A stretch of DNA of 64,000 nucleotides from Sphingobacterium phlebotomi (GTDB taxonomy: Bacteria; Bacteroidota; Bacteroidia; Sphingobacteriales; Sphingobacteriaceae): contig NZ_VTAV01000007.1 in assembly GCF_008180195.1 (NCBI RefSeq), positions 122,915 to 186,914 of the forward strand. Direction: 5' to 3'. The notes under the pieces are model-generated. The model was not told where the DNA came from and ran no database searches. It saw only the letters and a list, made by a program, of their open reading frames with translations. Of this stretch, positions 36,591-44,231 are shown one piece after another. Positions within the stretch are counted from its first letter, which is position 1. Each line of letters begins with the position of its first letter. Both the position numbers and the translations under genes were made by a program.

Positions 36591-37640
36591 ATGGACTTTA
36601 AAGAAGAAATCCGGCAATTTGCCAAGCGTGTGGACAGGTTGTTGCCACAAATTAAGACAGAAGAAGCGACTAAGACTTCTTTGATTATGCCTTTCTTGAA
36701 AATTTTAGGATATGACGTGTTCGATCCTTTTGAAGTACAACCAGAATTCATTGCAGACATCGGCATCAAGAAAGGGGAGAAGGTGGACTATGCTATTCTT
36801 CGTGAAGATAAACCCGTTATTCTTATCGAATGTAAACACTACGCGGATGGCCTGGATCCGCATAATTCGCAGTTGTTCCGTTATTTCCATACAACCGAAG
36901 CGAAGTTTAGCCTATTAACCAACGGCTTGGAATATCGTTTTTATACTGATTTGGTTACACCCAATAAGATGGACGAAAAACCTTTCTTTGAGTTTAAGAT
37001 TACAGATATCAAGGATAATGAAATTGCCGAGCTTCGGAAGTTTCATAAAACAGTATTTGACCTCGATAGTATTTCTTCGGCTGCCAGTGATCTTAAGTTT
37101 TTCAATGAGCTTCAAATCTTAGTTACAGGCGAGATGCAAACTCCGAGTGAGGAATTTGTCCGATATTTCGCCCGGCAGGTTTATCCTAGCGTTGTAACCG
37201 CAAAAGTACTGGAGCAATTCACGCCTTTAGTTAAGCGCGTGTTTACGCAGATTGTTAATGATCAGATCAGCGAGCGCCTGAAAAGTGCATTAAAAAAGGA
37301 AACAGAAAACGAGCAGGAAAACAATACCACTTCAGCAGAACCCGAATCATTGGTTGTGACTACGCAAGACGAGATAGACGGTTATCTCATTGTAAAATCT
37401 ATCTTGCGGAAAGAGATCGAGGTTGGCCGAGTCTTTATGAGAGACAACCAGTCTTATTGCGGGATATTATTAGATGATAACAACCGGAAGCCAATCTGTC
37501 GTTTCTATTTTAATTCCAACCGCTTGCGTATAGGCCTTTTCGACAAAGAGAAAAAGGAGACGAAATATGATTTAAACGAGCTCGATGATATATATCATTA
37601 TTCAGAACATATTTTGGAAATGATAAACGTTTATAGCTAA
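36591..37640 (+). CDS. Type I restriction R-subunit N-terminal-domain protein (COG4748-like nuclease)
   Basis: Residues 1-150 match the HsdR_N fold of PD-(D/E)xK nucleases: KVDYAIL (Asp66), VILIECKHY (Glu80-x-Lys82) and the Gln of HNSQLFRYF downstream. The start at 36591 (MDFKEEIRQFAKRVDRLLPQIKTEEATKTSLIMPFLKILGYDVF) is the typical family beginning. The C-terminal half (220-349) is unknown and could be a sensing domain. No helicase or methyltransferase genes are nearby, so this is not a type I system. Stand-alone proteins of this kind occur in many genomes and are usually annotated as type I restriction endonucleases; function unproven. It lies 68 bases after the vWA gene. Confidence 0.8.
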   Translation: MDFKEEIRQFAKRVDRLLPQIKTEEATKTSLIMPFLKILGYDVFDPFEVQPEFIADIGIKKGEKVDYAILREDKPVILIECKHYADGLDPHNSQLFRYFHTTEAKFSLLTNGLEYRFYTDLVTPNKMDEKPFFEFKITDIKDNEIAELRKFHKTVFDLDSISSAASDLKFFNELQILVTGEMQTPSEEFVRYFARQVYPSVVTAKVLEQFTPLVKRVFTQIVNDQISERLKSALKKETENEQENNTTSAEPESLVVTTQDEIDGYLIVKSILRKEIEVGRVFMRDNQSYCGILLDDNNRKPICRFYFNSNRLRIGLFDKEKKETKYDLNELDDIYHYSEHILEMINVYS

Positions 37641-37701
37641 GCTTTTTAAATCACGTAGATAGATAATCCAACTAATATTTTTAACGATTAATTATAATTA
37701 T

Positions 37702-38202
37702 ATGCATCAAGAAAGAGCACATGGACATGCAGAGACATTCTCCAAGAAATCCGGAACGTTAATGAGTACGCAGTTTATTGAAATTGGTTATGTAAAAACT
37801 GCGAAAATTCAAGTAGTACTTTATCGTGATTTAATAAGCGAACAGAATGAGCTAGCTATTCGTTTCGAAAATGAATATTACGATGGGTACTCTGATTATC
37901 CTGATACGAAAATAGGTATGTTAGATAAAGATGAAGTAGAGGGTTTAATAAAATCCATCAATATAATTAGAAATCATGTTTTTTCGTCTTATCCAGAACA
38001 TTATACTGAAGTCAACTTTATTAGTAGAACAGGTTTTAAAGCCGGTTGTTTTTCTGGTAAGGACGGTTGGAGTTTTTATCTAAAACTTGATCAGTATGAT
38101 GATAGGTCTTTTGTGTGGCTGAAAAAAGAAGATTCAGCTACAATTTTGGAACTTTTAACAAAATCTAGAGATAAAGTTGAACTTTTGTCTAATAATATTT
38201 AA
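37702..38202 (+). CDS. Hypothetical protein, no recognised domain
   Basis: The chain has 166 residues from 37702; an internal Met (37762, MSTQFIEIGYVKTAKIQ) could be the true start, since the first 20 residues look unlike a folded domain. The body is mixed alpha/beta with no signal peptide or membrane helix (FENEYYDGYSDYPDTKIGMLDKDEVEGLIKSINIIR, FIGRTGFKAGCFSG-like). I do not recognise it. It is on the same strand as the cluster upstream, 61 bases after it, so it may belong to that operon, or stand alone. Confidence 0.5.
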   Translation: MHQERAHGHAETFSKKSGTLMSTQFIEIGYVKTAKIQVVLYRDLISEQNELAIRFENEYYDGYSDYPDTKIGMLDKDEVEGLIKSINIIRNHVFSSYPEHYTEVNFISRTGFKAGCFSGKDGWSFYLKLDQYDDRSFVWLKKEDSATILELLTKSRDKVELLSNNI

Positions 38203-38252
38203 ATGTCTGGTTACGTTCAAATGTGACAATATTTTACATTCAGTTGTATAAT

Positions 38253-38280
38253 ATACAGATTCAGTATACTGAATCTGTAT
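38253..38280. repeat. 28-base perfect palindrome
   Basis: The sequence is ATACAGATTCAGTA followed by its exact reverse complement. As RNA it could form a 12-base stem with a TATA loop. It lies about 50 bases after the gene at 37702. It is followed by AGCATTCTTTTAATAG, too poor in T to be a clear terminator; it may be an operator, a weak terminator or a small mobile repeat. Confidence 0.55.
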
Positions 38281-38410
38281 AGCATTCTTTTAATAGAATC
38301 TTTATTCATTTAAGATTATCGGAAGTATTTCTAGAATTGCTTATAAAAATCTATACCTAAACTCTCTGCTTCATCAACGTTTAATTTGGGGCAGTTAACG
38401 CCGACAGAGT

Positions 38411-38459
38411 TCCTGTTGAAATATGGAAAACTCTCTGAGTTTCCCACATTCCAACAGGA
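38411..38459 (-). ncRNA. Long hairpin with near-perfect 23-base arms
   Basis: The arms (38411-38433 and 38437-38459) pair except at three positions, with a loop of only three bases. On the plus strand the exceptions are A-C mismatches; on the minus strand they become G-U pairs, so only minus-strand RNA makes an unbroken 23-pair helix. This bias is what one expects from a structured RNA read on the minus strand. It lies in a 393-base gap (38203-38595) with no gene; its identity is unknown. Confidence 0.45.
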
Positions 38460-38595
38460 TAACAATTGCAATTCTGATTGGAATTCTTTAGTTTTGGGTG
38501 TAGCTAGCTAGGGTAAGATTACAATGTGACACAGTTCGCTTTACACTCCCAATCCTGGGTCTCACCAAAATGAATTGGATTAATATGGTTGGCTG

Positions 38596-38970
38596 TTACT
38601 GCCTATCAAGCCCCTCTTTTTCTCGATTCTTTTTTATTTCCTTTTCGGATATATATGGAAGTTTGAAGCGATCGTAATGGTAATACCACTCGTGCCATTC
38701 CCAGAATCTCCATGGATCTAGCGTGAATGTTCGGTAAAGTTGTTTATTCTTTATACCGGGGTACTTTCCTAAAAATATTCTATACCCCTCGTCTCTATTA
38801 TTATAGCCTATCCCCTTTAGTCTATACTCGTTATGTCTAAACGTTCCATTATAGTTACTATAGGTGTAATTTCGTTTAAGAAAATATCCTACGGCAGTAA
38901 AATTTGTCAACCAGACCGCAAATACGAATGTCAAGCTAACTAAGATAATATTGATGTGTTTTTGTTTCAT
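38596..38970 (-). CDS. Small membrane-anchored protein, unknown
   Basis: The frame opens at 38988 but the Met at 38970 gives a neat N-terminal membrane helix (KHINIILVSLTFVFAVWLTNFTAVGYFL). The remaining ~90 residues are rich in Tyr, Trp and Arg (YTYSNYNGTFRHNEYRLKG, WRFWEWHEWYYHYDRF) and end in a charged helix. It is probably a single-pass protein facing the periplasm. It starts 11 bases after the stop of the 49-residue peptide ORF, so the two may be co-transcribed, behind the TlpA-type gene. Confidence 0.55.
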   Translation of the reverse strand: MKQKHINIILVSLTFVFAVWLTNFTAVGYFLKRNYTYSNYNGTFRHNEYRLKGIGYNNRDEGYRIFLGKYPGIKNKQLYRTFTLDPWRFWEWHEWYYHYDRFKLPYISEKEIKKNREKEGLDRQ

Positions 38971-38981
38971 ATTGTTAAATT

Positions 38982-39131
38982 TTAACAAGGGCCTTTACTG
39001 GTGGCTACAGGAGCATTATTGGCAGTTTTGATTCTATTACCACCTTCTGATTTGCGCATACGCATTTCCTGCGCCATACCTGCAGGAGTATATGCAGAAA
39101 CAGTTGCCACTCCAGGCGTTGGTCCGGGCAT
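38982..39131 (-). CDS. 49-residue peptide ending in Cys
   Basis: The reading starts MPGPTPGVATVSAYTPAGMA and ends VATSKGPC; the middle is basic (EMRMRKSEGGNRIKTANN). It lies between the TlpA-type lipoprotein gene (44 bases upstream) and a small membrane protein (11 bases downstream), all on the minus strand. The C-terminal Cys and the thioredoxin neighbour raise the idea of a secreted or modified peptide, but no leader peptidase or modification enzyme is seen. It may instead be the tail of a lost larger gene, since the frame is open a few codons upstream before a stop. Confidence 0.35.
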   Translation of the reverse strand: MPGPTPGVATVSAYTPAGMAQEMRMRKSEGGNRIKTANNAPVATSKGPC

Positions 39132-39175
39132 GTCAATGGTAGAAATCGAAACTAATGCATCTTAACATAAACTAC

Positions 39176-40330
39176 CTATTTCATTAATTCCTCAATTTCC
39201 GTGAAAAACTCTTCCGTTGCACCTACAAATCTTTTAACTATCTTCAAATTTTTATCGATCACGATCTTCGTAGGGTATGTACCGATACCGTACATTACGG
39301 CGACATCATTTTTATCGGAATTTATTAATTGAGGCCATTCCAGACCGTAGTTTTTTATAGCTGCATTCCACTCATCTTTTTCTTCATTACATGCAATCCC
39401 TATTAAAACGATATCTTTTTTGTTATTTTCATAAAACGACTTCAATTTAGGAATTTCATCTAAACAAGGTGAACACCAGGTTCCCCAAAAATCCAATACT
39501 ATTAATTCTCCTTCGAAGTCCGACAGCGATACGACTTTGTCATTATTATCTTTTAATTCGAAATGTGGCGCATCCTTCCCCGTGGTTAAGGTTTGCTCCG
39601 CCAATTTTACTGCGCTAAATTCTTGATAGTTTTTATACGAGTGTTCAAGGATGTCATGGAACATACCGTTCCGAATGTCTTCTGTTAGTTTTGGATAGTA
39701 CGTAGCAAACTTCTCAAGGGAAAACCTTGAAATAAGGTATGCCGATAAATCTTGATCAAAATTATTGTTTACATATTCTGTTTTGGCTTGGGCAATTTCG
39801 CCAAAGTACTGCCCTCTGGTATGGAATAGCTCGTTGATTTGATCCTGGGTTCCACCATTTTCTCTTATAGAATCCATTTTAAGCTCAATTTTGACTGCTT
39901 CTATAGCAGGGGACTTATACGATGTACGCAACTGCCCCAGTGCTCGACTAACCATATTTCCGGAAATCTGATAATCAAGATAGTAATCTTCGAGTTCACC
40001 TTCAATATTGATCTGTTCATCTGGAAGACTAAAAAGTTCGATAAATTTTGTTTGAGCAATATAAAAACCGCCATCACTTCTTGTATATACTGCTTTGTGG
40101 GGAATTATGGCATAAGCTGTAGGCTCCTCAGGTATCTGGTACGTGAACATATTGTTGTTAGCAATCAATGTATCTTTGCGCATGTCCTCTATATTCGCTA
40201 AAGGATATTGCCAAACATACACTGTATCACTGTCAAGACCTTTTATCGTCGCTGTAATTTGTGCTTTTGATGACATAAAAGAAGCCATCATCAAAATAGG
40301 GAGCAGGGTAACCACTAAAATTTTCATCAT
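39176..40330 (-). CDS. TlpA-family thiol-disulfide reductase with N-terminal DUF4369-like domain
   Basis: A signal peptide (LVVTLLPILMMASFMSSKAQ) precedes a DUF4369-like beta domain (ITATIKGLDSDTVYVWQYP) and a helical middle. Residues ~250-384 are a thioredoxin fold with the redox pair Cys286-SP-Cys289 (FWGTWCSPCLDEIP) and a cis-Pro segment (YGIGTYPTKIVID). It keeps exported cysteines reduced, for example in cytochrome maturation or peptide processing. The next Met (40327) is an equal start. Neighbours downstream on the same strand are a small Cys-ending peptide and a membrane protein. Confidence 0.88.
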   Translation of the reverse strand: MMKILVVTLLPILMMASFMSSKAQITATIKGLDSDTVYVWQYPLANIEDMRKDTLIANNNMFTYQIPEEPTAYAIIPHKAVYTRSDGGFYIAQTKFIELFSLPDEQINIEGELEDYYLDYQISGNMVSRALGQLRTSYKSPAIEAVKIELKMDSIRENGGTQDQINELFHTRGQYFGEIAQAKTEYVNNNFDQDLSAYLISRFSLEKFATYYPKLTEDIRNGMFHDILEHSYKNYQEFSAVKLAEQTLTTGKDAPHFELKDNNDKVVSLSDFEGELIVLDFWGTWCSPCLDEIPKLKSFYENNKKDIVLIGIACNEEKDEWNAAIKNYGLEWPQLINSDKNDVAVMYGIGTYPTKIVIDKNLKIVKRFVGATEEFFTEIEELMK

Positions 40331-40510
40331 TAAGGATTTAAATAAAAAGATAATTAAAACAGAACTAAAAAATCAATTAAAAGTAAGCGGCTGTTTATAT
40401 TTGTCTAATATTAATTAGGGGAGTATAGGTCATCCGTCGGTAAATGTTGAAAAATGATCGGTGAAAGGCGCTTTTATAGTAAATGGATATGATTTTCAAA
40501 TTGAACTAAT

Positions 40511-40945
40511 ATGACAACAGCAATTGCAATAATTTTAATCATAATTTTTCTGTTGCTATCAGGTCTTCATATGTATTGGGGGGTTGGCGGACAATGGGGA
40601 AATGGTGCGGTAATCCCAACAAAAGACGACAATGTAAAAGGGACGATGCCAGGAGCTATTCTGACATTCATTGTTGCTCTTGGACTCTTAAGTTTTGGAC
40701 TTGTTGTATTTCTAAATGTTGTTGAATTAAATTTTAAAAGCTCATTATGGCTTGACCTAATTCAAAAATACGGACTTTGGATAATTGCAGGTATCTTCAT
40801 TATAAGAGCCATCGGAGAATTTAACTACGTTGGTTTTTTCAAGAAATACAAACAGACAAAATTTGGACAGAGAGATACAAAATATTATTCGCCATTATGC
40901 TTGCTCATTGGACTATTAACAATAGTTTTAGAATTCACCAAATAA
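40511..40945 (+). CDS. DUF3995 family membrane protein
   Basis: The 144-residue protein has four membrane segments and the DUF3995 pattern HMYWGVGGQWGNGAVIPTKDD near the N-terminus, with a second conserved stretch FIIRAIGEFNYVGFFKK. Function is unknown in the family. It stands alone with a 180-base gap to the divergent TlpA-type gene. Confidence 0.85.
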   Translation: MTTAIAIILIIIFLLLSGLHMYWGVGGQWGNGAVIPTKDDNVKGTMPGAILTFIVALGLLSFGLVVFLNVVELNFKSSLWLDLIQKYGLWIIAGIFIIRAIGEFNYVGFFKKYKQTKFGQRDTKYYSPLCLLIGLLTIVLEFTK

Positions 40946-40969
40946 TCGAGATGTAAACCCAAATTCCTT

Positions 40970-41113
40970 ATGAAAAAAGAAAATCTGATTGCCACTTTGT
41001 ATTTTAGCTGTATTTTCTATTGTATAGGTGCGCTGGTTATTGAAAATGACGTAAACTACCCAACTTGGTATTATATTAGTGAAGATCAGTTTAGTAAATT
41101 GTTGGCTTCTTAA
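40970..41113 (+). pseudogene. Truncated integral membrane protein gene
   Basis: The 47-residue reading (MKKENLIATLYFSCIFYCIG then VNYPTWYYISEDQFSKLL) resembles the beginning of small membrane proteins of ~150 residues, with one membrane helix followed by a conserved VNYPTW-like loop, and then stops. The region after it shows no continuation. I read it as an N-terminal fragment; it could also be a genuine short protein. Confidence 0.4.
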
Positions 41114-41154
41114 TAAATTCCTTCATCCAAGACAGGGATCAGAGTCTCATAAGC

Positions 41155-41727
41155 ATGCAAGAAACTGAAATATTTTATCCAAGAGGCCTATCAGCATGGA
41201 GAAAGTGGTTATCCCAAAACCATCTTTCCAAACAGTCTGTATGGCTTGTTTTTTATTCTAAAAAATCAAATAAGGAATCGTTAACTTGGAGTGAAGCCGT
41301 AGATGTGGCTTTGTGTTACGGTTGGATTGACAGTAAAAAGATAAAAATCGATGAAGAGCAATCTCATCAGTTTTTCTCCAAGCGTAAACCCAATAGCACT
41401 TGGTCCAAAATTAACAAAGAAAAAATAAAGCGACTCATTAATGAGGGGTTGATGACCCAAGCAGGCTTAGACAGTATCGAAAGAGCCAAAAAGAATGGCT
41501 CTTGGCACATTTTAGACGAAGTGGAAGCATTAATTATCCCTGAAGATTTGGAAATGACTTTTGCAAAGCATAAAGGCTCGAAAGACTATTTTCTAAGTTT
41601 AAGCAAGTCGGTCAGAAAGATGATGCTGTCGTGGATCGTGCTTGCTAAACGCCCTGAAACACGACAAAAACGCATTGACGAAATAGCAGAACACGCAAGA
41701 CAAAAAACAAAGCCTAAGCAGTTTTGA
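41155..41727 (+). CDS. YdeI/OmpD-associated family protein
   Basis: The chain has the typical marks WRKWLSQNHLSKQSVWLVFYSKKS, LTWSEAVDVALCYGWIDSK and RKPNSTWSKINKEK, and a C-terminal helical tail. Members are cytosolic; some have been linked to resistance to antimicrobial peptides, but the molecular role is not settled. It is flanked by two decayed genes, and is itself complete. Confidence 0.85.
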   Translation: MQETEIFYPRGLSAWRKWLSQNHLSKQSVWLVFYSKKSNKESLTWSEAVDVALCYGWIDSKKIKIDEEQSHQFFSKRKPNSTWSKINKEKIKRLINEGLMTQAGLDSIERAKKNGSWHILDEVEALIIPEDLEMTFAKHKGSKDYFLSLSKSVRKMMLSWIVLAKRPETRQKRIDEIAEHARQKTKPKQF

Positions 41728-41750
41728 GGTGAAAATTTACGTATATATTT

Positions 41751-41939
41751 ACCAATCCAAGTACGATTGTGTTGTCGGTGTATTCCATAATCAAAGACCA
41801 TATCACAAATCCCAATATTATCGCCGGTAAATATTCTTATTATTCAGGATATTATCATGGGCACTCTTTTGACGATTGTGCACGCTATTTATTTCCGGAT
41901 AGGGACTCATCCCACAATTCGGATATACCCATTTTATAG
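41751..41939 (+). pseudogene. Vat/CatB-type acetyltransferase gene remnant
   Basis: The open stretch reads [30 protein letters not shown], which is the hexapeptide-repeat N-terminal region of xenobiotic acetyltransferases (streptogramin or chloramphenicol type; compare the usual [18 protein letters not shown]). A stop follows at 41937, and the left-handed beta-helix with the catalytic His is not present downstream. So this is a broken former antibiotic-resistance-type gene. Confidence 0.65.
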
Positions 41940-42049
41940 AGACGTGTTCTAGCTGGGGTACTTCCTTTTGCCATGACGATAGCGTTAGAGTGCGAGATCA
42001 TGAAGTATATCACTGCCCTCGCTACAGTTCATAGTACATGATAAGAAAT

Positions 42050-42075
42050 TTTACATGACAACGTTGTCATGTAAA
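42050..42075. promoter_or_regulatory. Operator 1 before the Fic gene
   Basis: A perfect 26-base palindrome with core TACATGA-N8-TCATGTA. A half-site TACATGA also lies at 42035-42041. It is 41 bases, centre to centre, from operator 2, or about four helical turns. Confidence 0.65.
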
Positions 42076-42092
42076 GAAAAAAGGATTATCTT

Positions 42093-42114
42093 TACATGAT
42101 GATAGGCTCATGTA
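42093..42114. promoter_or_regulatory. Operator 2 before the Fic gene
   Basis: TACATGA, eight bases, TCATGTA: the same arms and spacing as operator 1 but a different spacer. It ends 15 bases before the ATG at 42130. Binding here would block transcription or translation start, which suggests repression. Confidence 0.65.
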
Positions 42115-42129
42115 TAAAAACTTTACACG

Positions 42130-43218
42130 ATGAAACTAAATGTTGAAACACCATATAACACGCTCCCTCCATTACCTGTAGCACAATCAAAAATTGAGAC
42201 AATACGTGTTTTGCGACAAGTAGTAAAATCATCTATTGCCTTGGCAGAGTTGAAAGGTATAGCTCATACATTGCCTAATCCCTCCATTTTATTGAATGCA
42301 GTTATTCTAAAAGAAGCCCGTGCAAGCTCGGAGATTGAGAATGTAATTACTACGCATGACAAACTTTATCAAGCATTATCAGCAAAAGGGATAGAAATAG
42401 ATTCGGCGACAAAGGAAGTACTTCGCTACCGCGAAGCAATTTTAGAAGGATACAGCGTTGTAAAAAAACGAGGGTTTTTAAACACAAATACAATTGTTGC
42501 TATTCAAGAAGTATTGGAAGAGAATAACGCAGGCTTGCGAAGACTGCCCGGTACTGCGTTGAAAAATGCCGTTACAGGCGAAGTGATCTATACACCTCCT
42601 GACGATAAAGATACGATACTCAGGTTGATGAAAAATCTTGAAGATTATATCAATAAAACCGACGATGAAGTAGTTCCGTTGATCAAATTAGCGATACAGC
42701 ATTATCAATTTGAAAGTATTCACCCGTTTTATGATGGTAACGGAAGAACCGGTCGCATACTGAATGTACTGTATCTCATTATGCACGGGCTACTCGATAG
42801 CCCAGTGCTCTATTTAAGTGATTACATTATTAAAAATAAAGCAGATTACTATCGCCTGCTACAAGAAGTAAGGATAAACGATAAATGGGAGGATTGGATT
42901 CTTTTCATGCTGAACGCAGTTGAAGAAACATCGCGGCAGACCATTCATCAGATAGATGCCATCAAGACCTTATTCGCACAAACGCAGGATAAGATGAAAA
43001 CCGAAGCGCCAAAACTCTATAATAAAGAATTGCTGGAGCTTATTTTTGAACAGCCTTACAGCAAAATTGAATTCGTCGTCGAAAGAATGGGGGTCTCCAG
43101 AATAACTGCATCTAAATACTTAAAAGGCCTGGAACAACTAGGTATTGTGATTCCTAAAAGAGTTTGGAAGGAAACCCTCTACATTAATCAAGCATTGTTT
43201 GAGATATTGAAGCAATAA
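42130..43218 (+). CDS. Fic-family protein with inhibitory motif and C-terminal winged helix
   Basis: Fic proteins transfer AMP or other groups to target proteins. The catalytic motif is HPFYDGNGRTGR starting at His198. The N-terminal helix has the inhibitory motif S-x3-E-N (Ser66 to Asn71 in ASSEIENV), so it belongs to the class with a built-in brake. Residues ~290-362 form a winged helix-turn-helix (LIFEQPYSKIEFVVERMGVSRITASKYLKGLEQLGIV), as in Fic regulators that bind DNA. Two identical-arm operators sit directly upstream, so autoregulation is likely. A role in stress or phage defence is an inference. Confidence 0.92.
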   Translation: MKLNVETPYNTLPPLPVAQSKIETIRVLRQVVKSSIALAELKGIAHTLPNPSILLNAVILKEARASSEIENVITTHDKLYQALSAKGIEIDSATKEVLRYREAILEGYSVVKKRGFLNTNTIVAIQEVLEENNAGLRRLPGTALKNAVTGEVIYTPPDDKDTILRLMKNLEDYINKTDDEVVPLIKLAIQHYQFESIHPFYDGNGRTGRILNVLYLIMHGLLDSPVLYLSDYIIKNKADYYRLLQEVRINDKWEDWILFMLNAVEETSRQTIHQIDAIKTLFAQTQDKMKTEAPKLYNKELLELIFEQPYSKIEFVVERMGVSRITASKYLKGLEQLGIVIPKRVWKETLYINQALFEILKQ

Positions 43219-43260
43219 CCGATGGTGACGATGACAATAATTCTATAGTTCAACTATCAT

Positions 43261-43902
43261 TTAAGGAGTCTGTTTATTTTTTCTCATATCATTACCTGTC
43301 TGGTTCACACGTTTATATATGTGTGTATCCAGTCCTGTACCGACCGGAATAGGAAACAGGACTATGAACCCACCTCCCTTGTATTCGTAGGACAAAATCA
43401 AGTCTTTATTTTTGTCTAAAGCCAGGGCAGAGGTCTGTATTAAAAGTGTATTTAGCAAAAAATAAAATTTGAAATCCGTATGCGTTATTGAAACAAATGG
43501 TGCTATCTCCGATTTCCTTTTTTTTGTCTTCTTACCGATTACAGAACCAGATTCATCTAGCAACTTAAAAAGTACTTTTCTTTTGCCTTTTAGCTCTACT
43601 GAAACATTATATCTATAGAAGAGACTATCATTTTTATCTCTTTTACCATCAATAAAGTTCCATAAACAATCAGATACGTTTTCCGCGGTCTTTTGAGGAG
43701 GTTGTTTGCCAAGATTACTTACACTGCTGGGAAAATTCTCAAAAACGTATGTCTGCTCTTCGTTTATCCTTTCCGCTCCAGCATCAATCGATACGTTATG
43801 TAGATATTTAGGAGAAATTGACCCGCAGGAAAAAATAGTTGCAGAAATTATGCATGATAACATGATTATCCCAAATTGGCGTGTGCATTTCATTATATTC
43901 AT
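43261..43902 (-). CDS. Lipoprotein of unknown function
   Basis: A lipoprotein signal (IMLSCIISATIFSCGS) precedes ~185 residues of mainly beta structure (VSVELKGKRKVLFKLLDESG, FVSITHTDFKFYFLLNTLLIQ). The start could be the first Met (43902) or the fourth codon (43893). No recognised domain. It stands convergent to the Fic gene with 42 bases between; no terminator is obvious. Confidence 0.65.
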   Translation of the reverse strand: MNIMKCTRQFGIIMLSCIISATIFSCGSISPKYLHNVSIDAGAERINEEQTYVFENFPSSVSNLGKQPPQKTAENVSDCLWNFIDGKRDKNDSLFYRYNVSVELKGKRKVLFKLLDESGSVIGKKTKKRKSEIAPFVSITHTDFKFYFLLNTLLIQTSALALDKNKDLILSYEYKGGGFIVLFPIPVGTGLDTHIYKRVNQTGNDMRKNKQTP

Positions 43903-44015
43903 AATTATAGATTAATGTAAATATCATCTTTATCATTGCCATCAAATATGATTTTTTTCAAGATGTAATGAGAAAGATAGAAAAATTAATCCAGAATTTC
44001 TATTTTTACAGTCTG

Positions 44016-44189
44016 TTAAGCTATATCTAACATATTATCTGCGTCTTCACTAGAAAAGACGGACTCGACCCCGAGTAGTTCCTGCGTAGAAACCTGTTGG
44101 TTTTTAACGCACAGATAATCATATCCATTTATTTCACAAATCTTCAACAAACAATTGACCATAGGATCTATGGCCTTAGCCTGTTGCAT
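44016..44189 (-). CDS. 57-residue small protein or fragment
   Basis: The reading begins MQQAKAIDPMVNCLLKICEI and ends LGVESVFSSEDADNMLDIA, with good protein-like composition. It is too short for ordinary gene finding, and a stop lies just 3 codons upstream of the ATG. It could be a true small cytosolic protein or a C-terminal fragment. It occupies much of the 329-base gap 43903-44231. No family recognised. Confidence 0.35.
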   Translation of the reverse strand: MQQAKAIDPMVNCLLKICEINGYDYLCVKNQQVSTQELLGVESVFSSEDADNMLDIA

Positions 44190-44231
44190 GTATGCGATCT
44201 ACAACAGGATGAGGGAAACACAAAGAATGTA

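Noticed and set aside
44097..44231. N-terminal extension of the methyltransferase
   Set aside because: It is antisense to a more protein-like small reading, and the family starts near 44232.
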